A program made the position numbers and the translations under genes. This document shows positions 1 to 8,284 of a stretch of 64,000 bases of DNA, in pieces. A model generated the notes under the pieces. That model made no database searches. It was not told the origin of the DNA and worked only from the letters and a program-made list of their open reading frames with translations. Position 1 is the stretch's first letter. The number at the start of each line of letters is the position of its first letter. The DNA is taken from assembly GCF_005938625.1 (NCBI RefSeq), contig NZ_VCNJ01000001.1, positions 124,001 through 188,000 on the forward strand. Reading direction: 5' to 3'. Origin of the DNA: Pseudomonas fluorescens. Lineage in GTDB: Bacteria; Pseudomonadota; Gammaproteobacteria; Pseudomonadales; Pseudomonadaceae.

Positions 1-1136
1 GACAACAGCGCCGCACTGAAGAAAATCCACGAATACCCCAGATTCAACGCCACCGCGCCCATCAGCGGCCCGGCAATCGCCAGCGCCAGATCAAAGAACA
101 CCGCATAAGCACCCAGGCCCGAGCCGCGACTGGAACTCGGCACCTGCTTGATCGCCTCGACCCCCAGCGCCGGGTACACCAGCGACAGGCCAAACCCCGA
201 CAGACCCGCGCCGATCAAGGCGAAAGCGGTAGACGGCGCCAGCCACAACAGCACCAGCCCCATGGTCTCGATGGTCATACACGCGATAGCAGACCTGAAA
301 CCGCCAAACCGACTGATCGCCGAGATAAACATCAGCCGCGACAGGATGAAGCAAACGCCAAACACCGTCAGGCAATACGCCGCGCCGGTCCAGCCGCGAT
401 TGAGGTAATACAGGGTGATGAAGGTGGTCAGCGTGCCGTAGCCGATCGAGGCCAGGGTCAGGCTGGCGCCATACGGGGCAATCCGCCCGAACACCGCCCA
501 GAACGGCAGGCGCTCGCCACGGATCACCGGCACCGAAGGTTTGTTGCGGATCAGCACCAGCGCACCGGCCGCCAGCACGGCCAGCGCGATGCCGAGGCTG
601 GTGAAGCCGTAATCGGCGACCATCACCACGCCCAGCGGCGCACCAATGGCGATCGCGCCATAGGAAGCGATGCCGTTCCAGCCGATGGATTTCGCCGTGT
701 GTTCGACACCGACCTGGCCCATGCACCAACTGATGGTGCCGACGCCGATCAGCCCTTGGGCGACGCCGAGCAGCAAGCGCCCGATGATCAGAATGATCAG
801 GCTGGCCAGCGGGAAACTCTGCAACAGCGTGGAGAGCAGCGTCAGCAAGCCGCTGAGGACAATCCCCCACAAGCCATAAATGATCGCCCGTTTGGTCCCG
901 ACCGTATCCGACATGCGCCCGGCCATCGGCCGGCTGAGCAGGGTGGCCAGGTACTGCGAGCCAATCACCAGCCCGGCAATGACTGCGCTGAAACCCAGCT
1001 GCTCATGTACATAACCGGGCAACACCGCAATCGGCAAACCGATGCAGAGGAAGGCAATAAAGGTATAGAACACGATGGAGACGATCTGCAGGGTGATCGC
1101 CATGGAGCTTTGCGGTGGCAGTTGCTGCGCAGACAT
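1..1136 (-). CDS. MFS transporter, YhhS-like (3' end outside window)
   Basis: The protein starts MSAQQLPPQ and reads in one open frame to the window edge (about 378 codons), so its C-terminus is missing. It is a hydrophobic multi-helix protein. The N-terminal part, with GLPIAVLPGYVHEQLGFSA, then a YLATLLSRPMAGRMSD segment, matches what I recall of E. coli YhhS (about 405 aa), a 12-helix major facilitator of the inner membrane thought to export small molecules. The LSRPMAGRMSDT stretch is the usual MFS loop 2-3 motif. The start ATG at 1136 is the first in frame and precedes a hydrophobic helix. The substrate cannot be told from sequence. It runs leftward on the same strand as ybiT but is separated from it by a palindromic repeat and a terminator, so it is probably transcribed on its own. 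Confidence 0.85.
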   Translation of the reverse strand, partial: MSAQQLPPQSSMAITLQIVSIVFYTFIAFLCIGLPIAVLPGYVHEQLGFSAVIAGLVIGSQYLATLLSRPMAGRMSDTVGTKRAIIYGLWGIVLSGLLTLLSTLLQSFPLASLIILIIGRLLLGVAQGLIGVGTISWCMGQVGVEHTAKSIGWNGIASYGAIAIGAPLGVVMVADYGFTSLGIALAVLAAGALVLIRNKPSVPVIRGERLPFWAVFGRIAPYGASLTLASIGYGTLTTFITLYYLNRGWTGAAYCLTVFGVCFILSRLMFISAISRFGGFRSAIACMTIETMGLVLLWLAPSTAFALIGAGLSGFGLSLVYPALGVEAIKQVPSSSRGSGLGAYAVFFDLALAIAGPLMGAVALNLGYSWIFFSAALL

Positions 1137-1227
1137 GAGGACTCGTTCGCGGGCGGCGGTGGGAGAGTTCGCATCATGGCTTGGGTGTCAGATAAAAGAA
1201 AGCAGGCTAACTATCTTTTACCCCGCC

Positions 1228-1335
1228 GATCGTTCCCACGCTCTGCGTGGGAACGCCGCCACGGACGCTCCGCGTCCGGCTCGTGTGACGCGGAGCGTCA
1301 CGGGATGCATTCCCACGCAGAGCGTGGGAACGATC
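1228..1335. repeat. 108-bp nested palindromic repeat, GTTCCCACGC class
   Basis: Outer arms begin GATCGTTCCCACGC and end GCGTGGGAACGATC. Each arm is itself a hairpin (GTTCCCACGC-TCT-GCGTGGGAAC). Between them lies a second inverted pair (ACGCTCCGCGT / ACGCGGAGCGT). Three further copies lie at 23288-23399, 52828-52929 and 55364-55474. All are intergenic. Confidence 0.9.
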
Positions 1336-1348
1336 AGCACGCTGAATG

Positions 1349-1380
1349 CAAAAAGCCCCGTCACATGGACAGGGCTTTAG
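1349..1380 (-). terminator. Rho-independent terminator of ybiT
   Basis: On the minus strand, downstream of the ybiT stop, the stem AAAGCCCTGTC pairs with GACGGGGCTTT (one G-T pair) around a short loop, and is followed by a run of five T residues. This is a standard intrinsic terminator, placed to stop ybiT before the repeat and the MFS gene. Confidence 0.8.
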
Positions 1381-1415
1381 CTTGAAGCTAGCAGCTCAAC
1401 ACTTGAAGCTGCTGT

Positions 1416-3002
1416 TTAGAACACCACACCCTGACTACGCAGGTAGTCATCGTAAGTGCCGCTGAAGTCGGTCACGCCATCCGGGCTCAGCTCGATGATG
1501 CGCGTGGCCAGGGACGATACGAACTCACGGTCGTGGCTGACGAAGATCAGCGTGCCCGGGTAGTTTTCCAGCGCCAGGTTCAGCGCCTCGATCGATTCCA
1601 TGTCCAAGTGGTTGGTTGGTTCGTCCATGATCAGCACGTTCGGCTTTTGCAGGATCAGCTTGCCGAACAGCATGCGACCTTGCTCACCACCGGAAATCAC
1701 TTTGACCGACTTGAGGATCTCGTCGTTGGAAAACAGCATGCGGCCCAAAGTACCGCGAATCATCTGCTCGCCCTGAGTCCACTGACCCATCCAGTCGAAA
1801 AGCGTTACGTCGTCTTCGAAGTCGTGCGCGTGGTCCTGAGCGTAGTAGCCCAGTTCGGCGGCGTCGGTCCACTTGATGCTGCCGGCGTCCGGGGTCAGTT
1901 CGTTGACCAGGGTGCGCAGCAGGGTGGTTTTGCCGATACCGTTCGGGCCGATGATCGCCACGCGCTCGCCGGCTTCAACCTGGAAGCTGAAGTCTTTGAA
2001 CAGTGGTTTGCCGTCGAAGCCTTTGGCCATTTTCTCGACGATGACCGCCTGGCGGTGCAGCTTCTTGTTCTGATCGAAGCGGATGAACGGGCTCACGCGG
2101 CTCGAAGGCTTGACCTCGGCCAGCTGGATCTTGTCGATCGCCTTGGCGCGGGAAGTGGCCTGCTTGGCTTTCGAGGCGTTGGCCGAGAAGCGGCTGACGA
2201 ACGATTGCAGCTCGGAAATCTGTGCTTTCTTCTTGGCGTTGTCCGACAGCAGTTGCTCGCGGGACTGGGTCGCCACGGTCATGTACTCGTCGTAGTTGCC
2301 CGGGAACAGGCGCAGCTCGCCGTAATCCAGGTCAGCCATGTGCGTGCACACGCTGTTCAGGAAGTGACGGTCGTGAGAGATGATGATCATCAGGCTGTTA
2401 CGCTGGGTCAGAACGTTTTCCAGCCAGCGAATGGTGTTGATGTCCAGGTGGTTGGTCGGTTCATCGAGCAACAGCACTTCCGGGTCGGAGAACAGCGCCT
2501 GCGCCAGCAATACGCGCAGTTTCCAGCCTGGCGAGACTTCGCTCATCGGGCCGAAGTGCTGCTCGATGCCGATACCCAGGCCCAGCAGTAATTCACCGGC
2601 GCGGGATTCGGCGGTGTAGCCGTCCATCTCGGCGAATTCGGTTTCCAGCTCGGCCACGGCCATGCCGTCTTCTTCGCTCATTTCCGGCAGCGAGTAGATG
2701 CGGTCGCGCTCGGCCTTGACCTTCCACAGCTCTTCGTGACCCATGATCACCGTATCGATCACGGTGAATTCTTCGTAGGCGAACTGGTCCTGGCGCAATT
2801 TACCCAGACGCACGTTCGGCTCGAGCATGACCTGACCGCCGGACGGATCGAGGTCGCCGCCGAGGATTTTCATGAAGGTCGACTTGCCGCAACCGTTGGC
2901 GCCGATCAGGCCGTAGCGGTTGCCCGCACCGAATTTGACCGAAACGTTTTCGAAGAGCGGCTTGGCGCCGAACTGCATCGTGATGTTAGCTGTAGAAATC
3001 AA
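1416..3002 (-). CDS. ybiT: ABC-F family ATPase YbiT
   Basis: This 528-aa cytoplasmic protein has two ABC ATPase domains and no membrane segment. Domain 1 has Walker [10 protein letters not shown] near residue 35 and Walker [12 protein letters not shown]. Domain 2 has Walker [10 protein letters not shown] near residue 350, signature ISGGEQGR and Walker [13 protein letters not shown] charged linker ([13 protein letters not shown]) lies between them, as in ABC-F translation factors. The first-domain signature is the degenerate VSPGWK form, which I recall as characteristic of YbiT rather than EttA or Uup; length (YbiT about 530 aa) and the N-terminus NITMQFG agree. ABC-F proteins act at the ribosomal E site, but the precise role of YbiT is poorly known. 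It is a single gene with its own terminator. Confidence 0.95.
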   Translation of the reverse strand: MISTANITMQFGAKPLFENVSVKFGAGNRYGLIGANGCGKSTFMKILGGDLDPSGGQVMLEPNVRLGKLRQDQFAYEEFTVIDTVIMGHEELWKVKAERDRIYSLPEMSEEDGMAVAELETEFAEMDGYTAESRAGELLLGLGIGIEQHFGPMSEVSPGWKLRVLLAQALFSDPEVLLLDEPTNHLDINTIRWLENVLTQRNSLMIIISHDRHFLNSVCTHMADLDYGELRLFPGNYDEYMTVATQSREQLLSDNAKKKAQISELQSFVSRFSANASKAKQATSRAKAIDKIQLAEVKPSSRVSPFIRFDQNKKLHRQAVIVEKMAKGFDGKPLFKDFSFQVEAGERVAIIGPNGIGKTTLLRTLVNELTPDAGSIKWTDAAELGYYAQDHAHDFEDDVTLFDWMGQWTQGEQMIRGTLGRMLFSNDEILKSVKVISGGEQGRMLFGKLILQKPNVLIMDEPTNHLDMESIEALNLALENYPGTLIFVSHDREFVSSLATRIIELSPDGVTDFSGTYDDYLRSQGVVF

Positions 3003-3369
3003 GGGTTTTTCCTGCGAAGCATTCTTAAAAAGCGAGGGTGCGGCTGCAGCGCTTGGCCCGAGTCAAAGTGCGCTGAGGCGGGAGAGTCCCGTCATCAACC
3101 AAGGGGGGCGCGTAAAGTTTGGCGGCGATTGTACTGGTCTGGCTCTTTAAACGATAGGGCGATCACGCCACGATCGCCGATTGGCATGATCACGGGACAG
3201 TTTTTCACAGTTGAAGATTCACTATCGGTTACAAACTGTGGCTAAAATGCCACCTTTCACCGAGCGTCCGGTTACGGCGCGGGCCAAGGACGTGCCATGT
3301 GTATTCAGACCACTGCATAAGACGCTGAGCCTCAGGCTGCACGGCGCGCAGTTTGTTCACTTCTGACGT
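3003..3369. other. Divergent intergenic region between ybiT and lpxO
   Basis: These 367 bp hold the promoters of both flanking genes. I see no convincing gene. An inverted repeat CACAGTT (3206-3212) / AACTGTG (3234-3240), 21 bp apart, could be a regulator site, but the arms are short and I cannot name the factor. A TAAAAT hexamer at 3243-3248 could be a -10 element for lpxO; no good -35 is visible. Confidence 0.4.
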
Positions 3370-4281
3370 GTGACGATTTCCGTGAAACTCATCATTGCTG
3401 CTATTTATGTCATTTCCATTGCATACGTTCATCTGCGTGGGCGTGTGCGTCACAAGCTCGGTCGACAACTGAGTGACCATTCGACGTTTCTTGCGCCGAT
3501 CAACTGCTTCCTTTATCTGTTTTCGAAAAAGCCGAACAAGCCGTACCTGGATCCGAGCGAGTTTCCTGACTTGAGCCCGTTGCAGGCGCACTGGGAAGAA
3601 ATCCGCGAAGAAGGCCAGAATCTGCTGCGTGCCGGCGAGATCAAGCGCTCTAACCAGTACGACGATGTCGGTTTCAACTCGTTCTTCAAAAGCGGCTGGA
3701 AGCGTTTCTATCTGAAGTGGTACGGCGAAAGCCATCCGTCGGCGATGAAACTGTGCCCGCGTACCACCGAACTGGTGCAGAGCATCGGCTCGATCAAGGC
3801 CGCGATGTTTGCCGAGCTGCCACCGGGTTCGAAGCTGGTGCGTCACCGCGATCCGTATGCAGGCTCCTATCGCTATCACTTGGGCCTGGACACGCCGAAC
3901 GACGCTGGCTGCTATATCAACGTCGACGGTGAGAGCTACCACTGGCGTGACGGCGAAGCGGTGATGTTTGACGAGACGTTTATTCATTACGCCGAAAACA
4001 CCACCGACAAGAACCGCATCATCCTGTTCTGCGACATTGAGCGGCCGATGAAGTACCGCTGGGCGGCCGCGTTCAACAGTTGGTTCAGCCGTACCGTCAT
4101 GTCAGCGGCGGGCGCGCCGAATGATGCTGGCGACCGTACCGGTGGGATCAACCGGTTGTTTACCCGGATCTACAAGATTCGTCTGCGTGGTAAAGAGCTG
4201 AAAAAACGTAATCGCAAACGCTATTACATGGAGAAGTGGGCGATCTTCGGTGGTTTGCTGGCGATCTTCATTCTGATCTGA
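3370..4281 (+). CDS. lpxO: Lipid A 2-hydroxylase LpxO (Asp/Asn beta-hydroxylase family)
   Basis: The protein is up to 303 aa. It has an N-terminal membrane helix (about residues 6-20), an aspartyl/asparaginyl beta-hydroxylase domain, and a C-terminal hydrophobic anchor (about 289-303). The Fe(II)/2-oxoglutarate ligands are visible as H159-R-D161 (in VRHRDPYAG) and H206 (in FIHYAEN), with R216 a candidate 2-oxoglutarate-binding arginine. LpxO adds an S-2-hydroxyl to a secondary acyl chain of lipid A at the inner membrane. There is no ATG at the 5' end: the choices are GTG 3370 or GTG 3382 (299 aa, starting KLIIAAIYV). The shorter form may be the native one. Neighbours are unrelated, but the arn operon for L-Ara4N decoration of lipid A lies 30 kb away in this window. 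Confidence 0.9.
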   Translation: MTISVKLIIAAIYVISIAYVHLRGRVRHKLGRQLSDHSTFLAPINCFLYLFSKKPNKPYLDPSEFPDLSPLQAHWEEIREEGQNLLRAGEIKRSNQYDDVGFNSFFKSGWKRFYLKWYGESHPSAMKLCPRTTELVQSIGSIKAAMFAELPPGSKLVRHRDPYAGSYRYHLGLDTPNDAGCYINVDGESYHWRDGEAVMFDETFIHYAENTTDKNRIILFCDIERPMKYRWAAAFNSWFSRTVMSAAGAPNDAGDRTGGINRLFTRIYKIRLRGKELKKRNRKRYYMEKWAIFGGLLAIFILI

Positions 4282-4303
4282 ATTCAAAGCAGACGCTGCT
4301 GAC

Positions 4304-4374
4304 GCCATCGCGAGCAGGCTCACTCCTACATTTGAAATGCGCTCCCCTGTAGGAGTGAGCCTGCTCGCGATGGC
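4304..4374. repeat. REPIN, TGTAGGAGTGAGCCTGCTCGCG class
   Basis: Two inverted 27-bp arms, GCCATCGCGAGCAGGCTCAC... and its reverse complement, flank a 17-bp spacer. The unit lies between the convergent genes lpxO and ku. Related copies are at 22088-22180 and 34202-34294. Confidence 0.9.
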
Positions 4375-4398
4375 TGTCTCAAGAACAACCAATCACTA

Positions 4399-5265
4399 TC
4401 AGGAAGCCTTTTTGGTTTTCTTCGCTGGCGCAGCTTTTGCCGGTTTCTCTGCTTTCGCCTTCGGTTTCGCCACTGCTTTCCCGCCCAGACTGCGCTTCAG
4501 CAACTCGGTCAAATCGATAACATCGGCCGTCTTGCGCTCTTCCTCGCCACCCACCGTTTCAACATCCTCGATCTTGCCTTCATGGGCCTTTTTCTCGACC
4601 AGGGCCATGATCTTGTCTTCAAATTCATCCTTGTAGTCTTCGGGTTTCCAGTCCGCGCTCATGTCCTGAACCAGCCGTTTGGCCATGTCCAGTTCACCCT
4701 TGGCCAACTGCGGTTTGGTCACTTCGCTGCCCAGTTCCAGCGTATCGAGGCTGCGAACTTCCTGCGGCCAGCGCAACTTCACCAGCACCAAAGCAGATTC
4801 GAGAGGCATCAACGCCGCGAGGTATTGCCGCGTATGCAAAACCACGCGGGCGAGGGCAACTTTGTTGGTATTGCTAAGGGTTTCGCGCAGCAACGCGTAG
4901 ACCTTGCCGCCGCGCTTGTCCGGCGCCAGGTAGTAGGGCGTGTCGATGTTTTGCAGAGGAATCTGTTCGGCGTCGACAAAAGAGAATATATCGATGGTCT
5001 GCGTTGAGACAGGGTGCGCCGAGCGGATTTCCTCTTCGCTGAGCACCACATAGCGGCCCTTTTCATAGGCCACACCTTTGACGATGTGCTCTTTGGTGAC
5101 TTCCTTGCCGGTGACCTTGTTGACCCGTTTATAACCCACTGGGTCCATGCTACGGCTGTCGAGCCAATCGAAGTCGACGCCCTGCGACGAGGTCGCCGAT
5201 ACCAGCGCGACAGGGATGTGCACCAGTCCGAAACTGATCGCGCCTTTCCAGATTGCCCGAGCCAT
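4399..5265 (-). CDS. ku: Non-homologous end-joining protein Ku
   Basis: This is a 288-aa bacterial Ku homodimer subunit, starting MARAIWKGAISFGLVHIPV, the conserved start of the family. The Ku core beta-barrel occupies roughly residues 1-250 (GVDFDWLDSRS, SFVDAEQIPL and YYLAPDK segments). The tail from about 255 is rich in Lys, Ala and Pro (KAKAEKPAKAA), as in Ku proteins whose basic tail binds DNA. The frame is open upstream to 5352, but ATG 5265 has a GGAGA ribosome site 8 nt upstream and matches the family start. Ku binds double-strand break ends and recruits LigD. No ligD is present in this window, so the partner must be elsewhere. It may act in stationary phase or spores of damage repair; no regulatory site was identified. 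Confidence 0.95.
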   Translation of the reverse strand: MARAIWKGAISFGLVHIPVALVSATSSQGVDFDWLDSRSMDPVGYKRVNKVTGKEVTKEHIVKGVAYEKGRYVVLSEEEIRSAHPVSTQTIDIFSFVDAEQIPLQNIDTPYYLAPDKRGGKVYALLRETLSNTNKVALARVVLHTRQYLAALMPLESALVLVKLRWPQEVRSLDTLELGSEVTKPQLAKGELDMAKRLVQDMSADWKPEDYKDEFEDKIMALVEKKAHEGKIEDVETVGGEEERKTADVIDLTELLKRSLGGKAVAKPKAKAEKPAKAAPAKKTKKAS

Positions 5266-5454
5266 GGTGAGTTCTCCGAGTGATGATCGGATGACCTGCG
5301 GCTGTGACTGAAAGTTTCCCCGGATTGCGCGGGTTTCCAGTGACTCGGTCAAGCCGTGTTACATGTTGTTTAAGGCTTGCGGGTTAACAAATCCGAACCC
5401 TGAGCGTAGCGTGGACTCGAAGGCTCTATCCCAAGCCCATCGAGAGGCAGCGTC

Positions 5455-5775
5455 ATGAACCGAATTCTGCTTGGCATCGTCGTCCTGACCCTCAGTGGCG
5501 GTCTGGTTCATGCCGACGTCTTGCTGGCGCAAAGCCCGACCGGCAACAGCAACAACCCCTACAACAGCCCCATCCGCCGGGCCAACCCCAACAGCATGCA
5601 GGGCACCCAGCCCAGCGCTCCCCCCATTCGGGGGCCGAACACGGTACCGACGCCGCGCCAGCCCACTGTCGAAAACCGTGGCATCGGCAACGGCCAGCCG
5701 ATCCGCTCGGTGCCGAGCACGCCGCCCACGTTCATTCCCAACCCACCTTCGCGCAGCGGAGACAGCAACCGTTGA
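5455..5775 (+). CDS. Small secreted Pro/Asn-rich protein of unknown function
   Basis: The 106-aa product begins with a plausible Sec signal peptide (MNRILLGIVVLTLSGGLVHA, cleavage near residue 20). The mature part is low-complexity, rich in Pro, Asn, Ser and Arg (NSNNPYNSPIRRANPNS, then repeated short P-T-P segments), with no Cys and no recognisable domain. A GAGAGGCAG ribosome site sits just before the ATG. It is probably periplasmic and unstructured. The next gene starts 53 nt downstream in the same direction, so they may be co-transcribed. I do not recognise a family. Confidence 0.65.
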   Translation: MNRILLGIVVLTLSGGLVHADVLLAQSPTGNSNNPYNSPIRRANPNSMQGTQPSAPPIRGPNTVPTPRQPTVENRGIGNGQPIRSVPSTPPTFIPNPPSRSGDSNR

Positions 5776-5828
5776 GCGGCAGGACTGAAGTCCTGCCGGC
5801 CCCCACAAACGAACAAAAGGAATCGTGC

Positions 5829-6983
5829 ATGTTGCGTAAAACCCTTCTAGCCACACTGTGTGCCGGTGCGCTGCTCAGTGCCCCGGCCTTTGCCGCCGCT
5901 CCCAAAGAGCTGCAAAGCGAACAGGGCACCCTCGAAGTCACGACCATCACCGCAGGTCTTGAGCATCCATGGGCACTGGCGTTTCTGCCGGATCGCCAGG
6001 GCATGCTGGTCACCGAGCGGCCCGGCAATCTGCGCGTGGTGGCGGCCGACGGCACACTGTCGGCGCCTGTCTCCGGCGTGCCGCAGGTCTGGGCCAAGGG
6101 GCAGGGCGGGTTGCTGGATGTGGCGCTGTCGCCGGACTTCAAACAGGATCGCCTGGTTTATCTGTCGTATGCCGAAGGCGGTGGTGCCGGCGACAAGGCC
6201 GGCACCGCTGTGGGGCGTGGCCGGCTCTCGGATGACTTGAAGACGCTGAAGGATTTCAAAGTGATCTTCCGCCAGGAACCGAAGCTTTCGGTCGGCAATC
6301 ACTTCGGCTCACGGCTGGTGTTTGATCGCGACGGTTATTTGTTCATTACTTTGGGCGAGAACAACGACCGGCCGACGGCGCAGGATCTCGACAAGCTGCA
6401 AGGCAAGGTCGTGCGCATCTACCCGGACGGCAAGGTGCCGGAAGACAATCCCTTTGTCGGCCAGTCCGGCGTTCGGCCGGAGATCTGGGCTTACGGCGTG
6501 CGTAACCCACAGGGCGCGGCGCTCAACCCCTGGACCGGTACGCTCTGGGAAAACGAACACGGCCCGCGTGGCGGCGATGAGGTGAACATCATCGAGCGCG
6601 GCAAGAATTACGGTTGGCCGCTGGCGACCCATGGCATCAATTACTCGATGCAGCCGATTCCGGAAGCCCAGGGCAAAACGGCCGAAGGCACTGTCGCGCC
6701 GCACCATGTCTGGGAGAAATCTCCGGGCGTTACCGGTATGGCGTTTTACGACGCCGATCGTTTTAAACCGTGGCAACACAACGCGTTTATCGGCGCGCTG
6801 GTGACTCAGGAACTGATCCGCTTGCAGTTCGATGGTGACAAAGTGGTGCACGAGGAGCGCTTGCTGGGCGAACTCAAGCAGCGGATTCGCGATGTGCGGC
6901 AAGGTCCGGATGGCTATCTCTATGTGCTGACCGATGAAGAGAAAGGTTCACTGTACAAAATCGGCCTTAAGCCCGCGCTTTAA
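5829..6983 (+). CDS. Periplasmic PQQ-type aldose sugar dehydrogenase (YliI-like)
   Basis: The 384-aa protein has a signal peptide (MLRKTLLATLCAGALLSAPAFA, cleavage near residue 22) and a soluble glucose/sorbosone dehydrogenase beta-propeller. Typical family segments are HPWALAFLPDRQGMLVTERPG near the N-terminus, GVRNPQG in the middle and WENEHGPRGGDEVN, a loop that I recall as carrying PQQ/Ca-binding residues. Such enzymes oxidise the C1 of aldoses in the periplasm with PQQ as cofactor. ATG 5829 was chosen over upstream in-frame codons because it is preceded by AAAGGA and begins the signal peptide. A REP unit follows 12 nt after the stop. The substrate is not determined. Confidence 0.88.
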   Translation: MLRKTLLATLCAGALLSAPAFAAAPKELQSEQGTLEVTTITAGLEHPWALAFLPDRQGMLVTERPGNLRVVAADGTLSAPVSGVPQVWAKGQGGLLDVALSPDFKQDRLVYLSYAEGGGAGDKAGTAVGRGRLSDDLKTLKDFKVIFRQEPKLSVGNHFGSRLVFDRDGYLFITLGENNDRPTAQDLDKLQGKVVRIYPDGKVPEDNPFVGQSGVRPEIWAYGVRNPQGAALNPWTGTLWENEHGPRGGDEVNIIERGKNYGWPLATHGINYSMQPIPEAQGKTAEGTVAPHHVWEKSPGVTGMAFYDADRFKPWQHNAFIGALVTQELIRLQFDGDKVVHEERLLGELKQRIRDVRQGPDGYLYVLTDEEKGSLYKIGLKPAL

Positions 6984-6995
6984 AGACGATCCCCC

Positions 6996-7082
6996 TGTAG
7001 GAGCTGTCGAGTGCAACGAGGCTGCGATCTTTTGATCTTGTTTTTCAGAATCAAAAGATCGCAGCCTGCGGCAGCTCCTACA
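6996..7082. repeat. REP pair, GCTGCGATCTTTTGATC class
   Basis: Inverted arms start TGTAGGAGCTG and end CAGCTCCTACA, with inner arms GCTGCGATCTTTTGAT / ATCAAAAGATCGCAGC. The left arm carries the variant TCGAGTGCAACGAG, shared in near-identical form with the copy at 27193-27287. It lies between convergent genes. Confidence 0.88.
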
Positions 7083-7091
7083 TGCGGAGGC

Positions 7092-8192
7092 TTACGTTTC
7101 GCGGGAATACAGCACCACCGCCGCACGCAATTTACCCCGACCGAAACGACACATTTTCTCGAACTCCCCATGGCTCACCGGCACATGCTGGCAATCCATG
7201 GGCTGCCGATGCTGGCTGTGATCGACATCCGGGTCATGCAGGTAAACGAAATCCTCGTCGCAGTCGGTCACGATTACCCAGTGCGGCGACTTGGAGCGGG
7301 TCAGCCGATAGCTGCTGATCAACACCAGCGGTTGCCCACCGGCATCCAGCAATCGCGGCAGATCCATTGAAGCGCCGATCACACACTCGACATCGGTCTC
7401 CTGCAATTGCGCCGTGAACTCATCGTGGACAAGGCGCATGACGTCTTTTTTATGCGCATCACGCACACCGTCGAGAAACAATGGCCCGGCCAGGCTCAGT
7501 TGCAAACCCACCTTGTAGCCTCGACGCCACGCCGCCAACGCCAATCCCTGTGGACTGCATCCGCCGTGGCCGGAGGTCATGAACACCGTGGTCGCTTCAC
7601 GCCAGATCTGCAACTCTTCACGCCGCTCCAATAAACGTTCCGATTGCAGTGCACCCATGGCCATTAACAGGCAGGCCGGGCCACAGGTGAAATCGGTGGT
7701 TTGCCGGTAATAGGGCACTTTGATGCTGCGCGAATCGCGGTGCTGGAGAATGCGTTTCTCCAGGCGCAGCGCGTCGGCGTGATCTTCGTAGTAATCGTGA
7801 ATCAGCGCAAAACGCCGGTAGCCATTACGCTCATACAAGGCAACGGCCGCAGGGTTGTCGAGGCGCACCTCCAGGCGCAGGTACGCGCAGTCGTGCTCCA
7901 GCGCCATCGCTTCAATGCGCTGCAGCAATGCCTTGCCCAGGCCCGTACCGCGCGCCTCGACGGCGATGGCGATGGAGTACAGCCGGGCGAGCGAAGTGCC
8001 GCGATGGAACAACACCAGCGCGTAACCCAGCAGTTGGCCGTCGCACTCTGCCACCAGCAACTGTCCGTGAGCACGGGTGATCATCCACTGAAAGCTGCGA
8101 CTGGTGAGCCGGTCCGTGGTGAAACATTGCATTTCCAGTGCCAGCAGCGCCGGCAAGTCTTCAACTACCGCCAAACGAAAAACAGCCTTCAT
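7092..8192 (-). CDS. GNAT acetyltransferase fused to a peptidase C39-like domain (DUF3335 type)
   Basis: This 366-aa cytoplasmic protein has two domains. Residues 1-150 are a GNAT domain with the acetyl-CoA loop ARGTGLGKAL (80-89) and the ALYERNGY helix (118-125). Residues 155-366 are a papain-fold C39-like domain with the oxyanion Gln Q164 and Cys C170 (RQTTDFTCGPAC), H304 (SPHWVIVTD) and a likely Asp at D320, so a thiol peptidase or transglutaminase-like activity is possible. ATG 8192 is preceded by GGTGG and starts exactly at the GNAT fold; the frame is open further upstream but has no domain there. It diverges from the RimK-like gene across 92 bp. I recall published neighbourhood analysis of ATP-grasp amidoligases noting this pairing. 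Substrate and product are unknown. Confidence 0.85.
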   Translation of the reverse strand: MKAVFRLAVVEDLPALLALEMQCFTTDRLTSRSFQWMITRAHGQLLVAECDGQLLGYALVLFHRGTSLARLYSIAIAVEARGTGLGKALLQRIEAMALEHDCAYLRLEVRLDNPAAVALYERNGYRRFALIHDYYEDHADALRLEKRILQHRDSRSIKVPYYRQTTDFTCGPACLLMAMGALQSERLLERREELQIWREATTVFMTSGHGGCSPQGLALAAWRRGYKVGLQLSLAGPLFLDGVRDAHKKDVMRLVHDEFTAQLQETDVECVIGASMDLPRLLDAGGQPLVLISSYRLTRSKSPHWVIVTDCDEDFVYLHDPDVDHSQHRQPMDCQHVPVSHGEFEKMCRFGRGKLRAAVVLYSRET

Positions 8193-8284
8193 ATGACCAC
8201 CGTAAAAGTTGCGTAACGAAACGAGACTTTCAAAAAACTTCGTGCTTAATAGAAAAGGTCTTGTTCTCCAACGGATCAATCTCT

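Noticed and set aside
3229..3987. 252-codon frame on the minus strand over lpxO
   Set aside because: It overlaps the lpxO active-site region in antisense and shows no conserved features.
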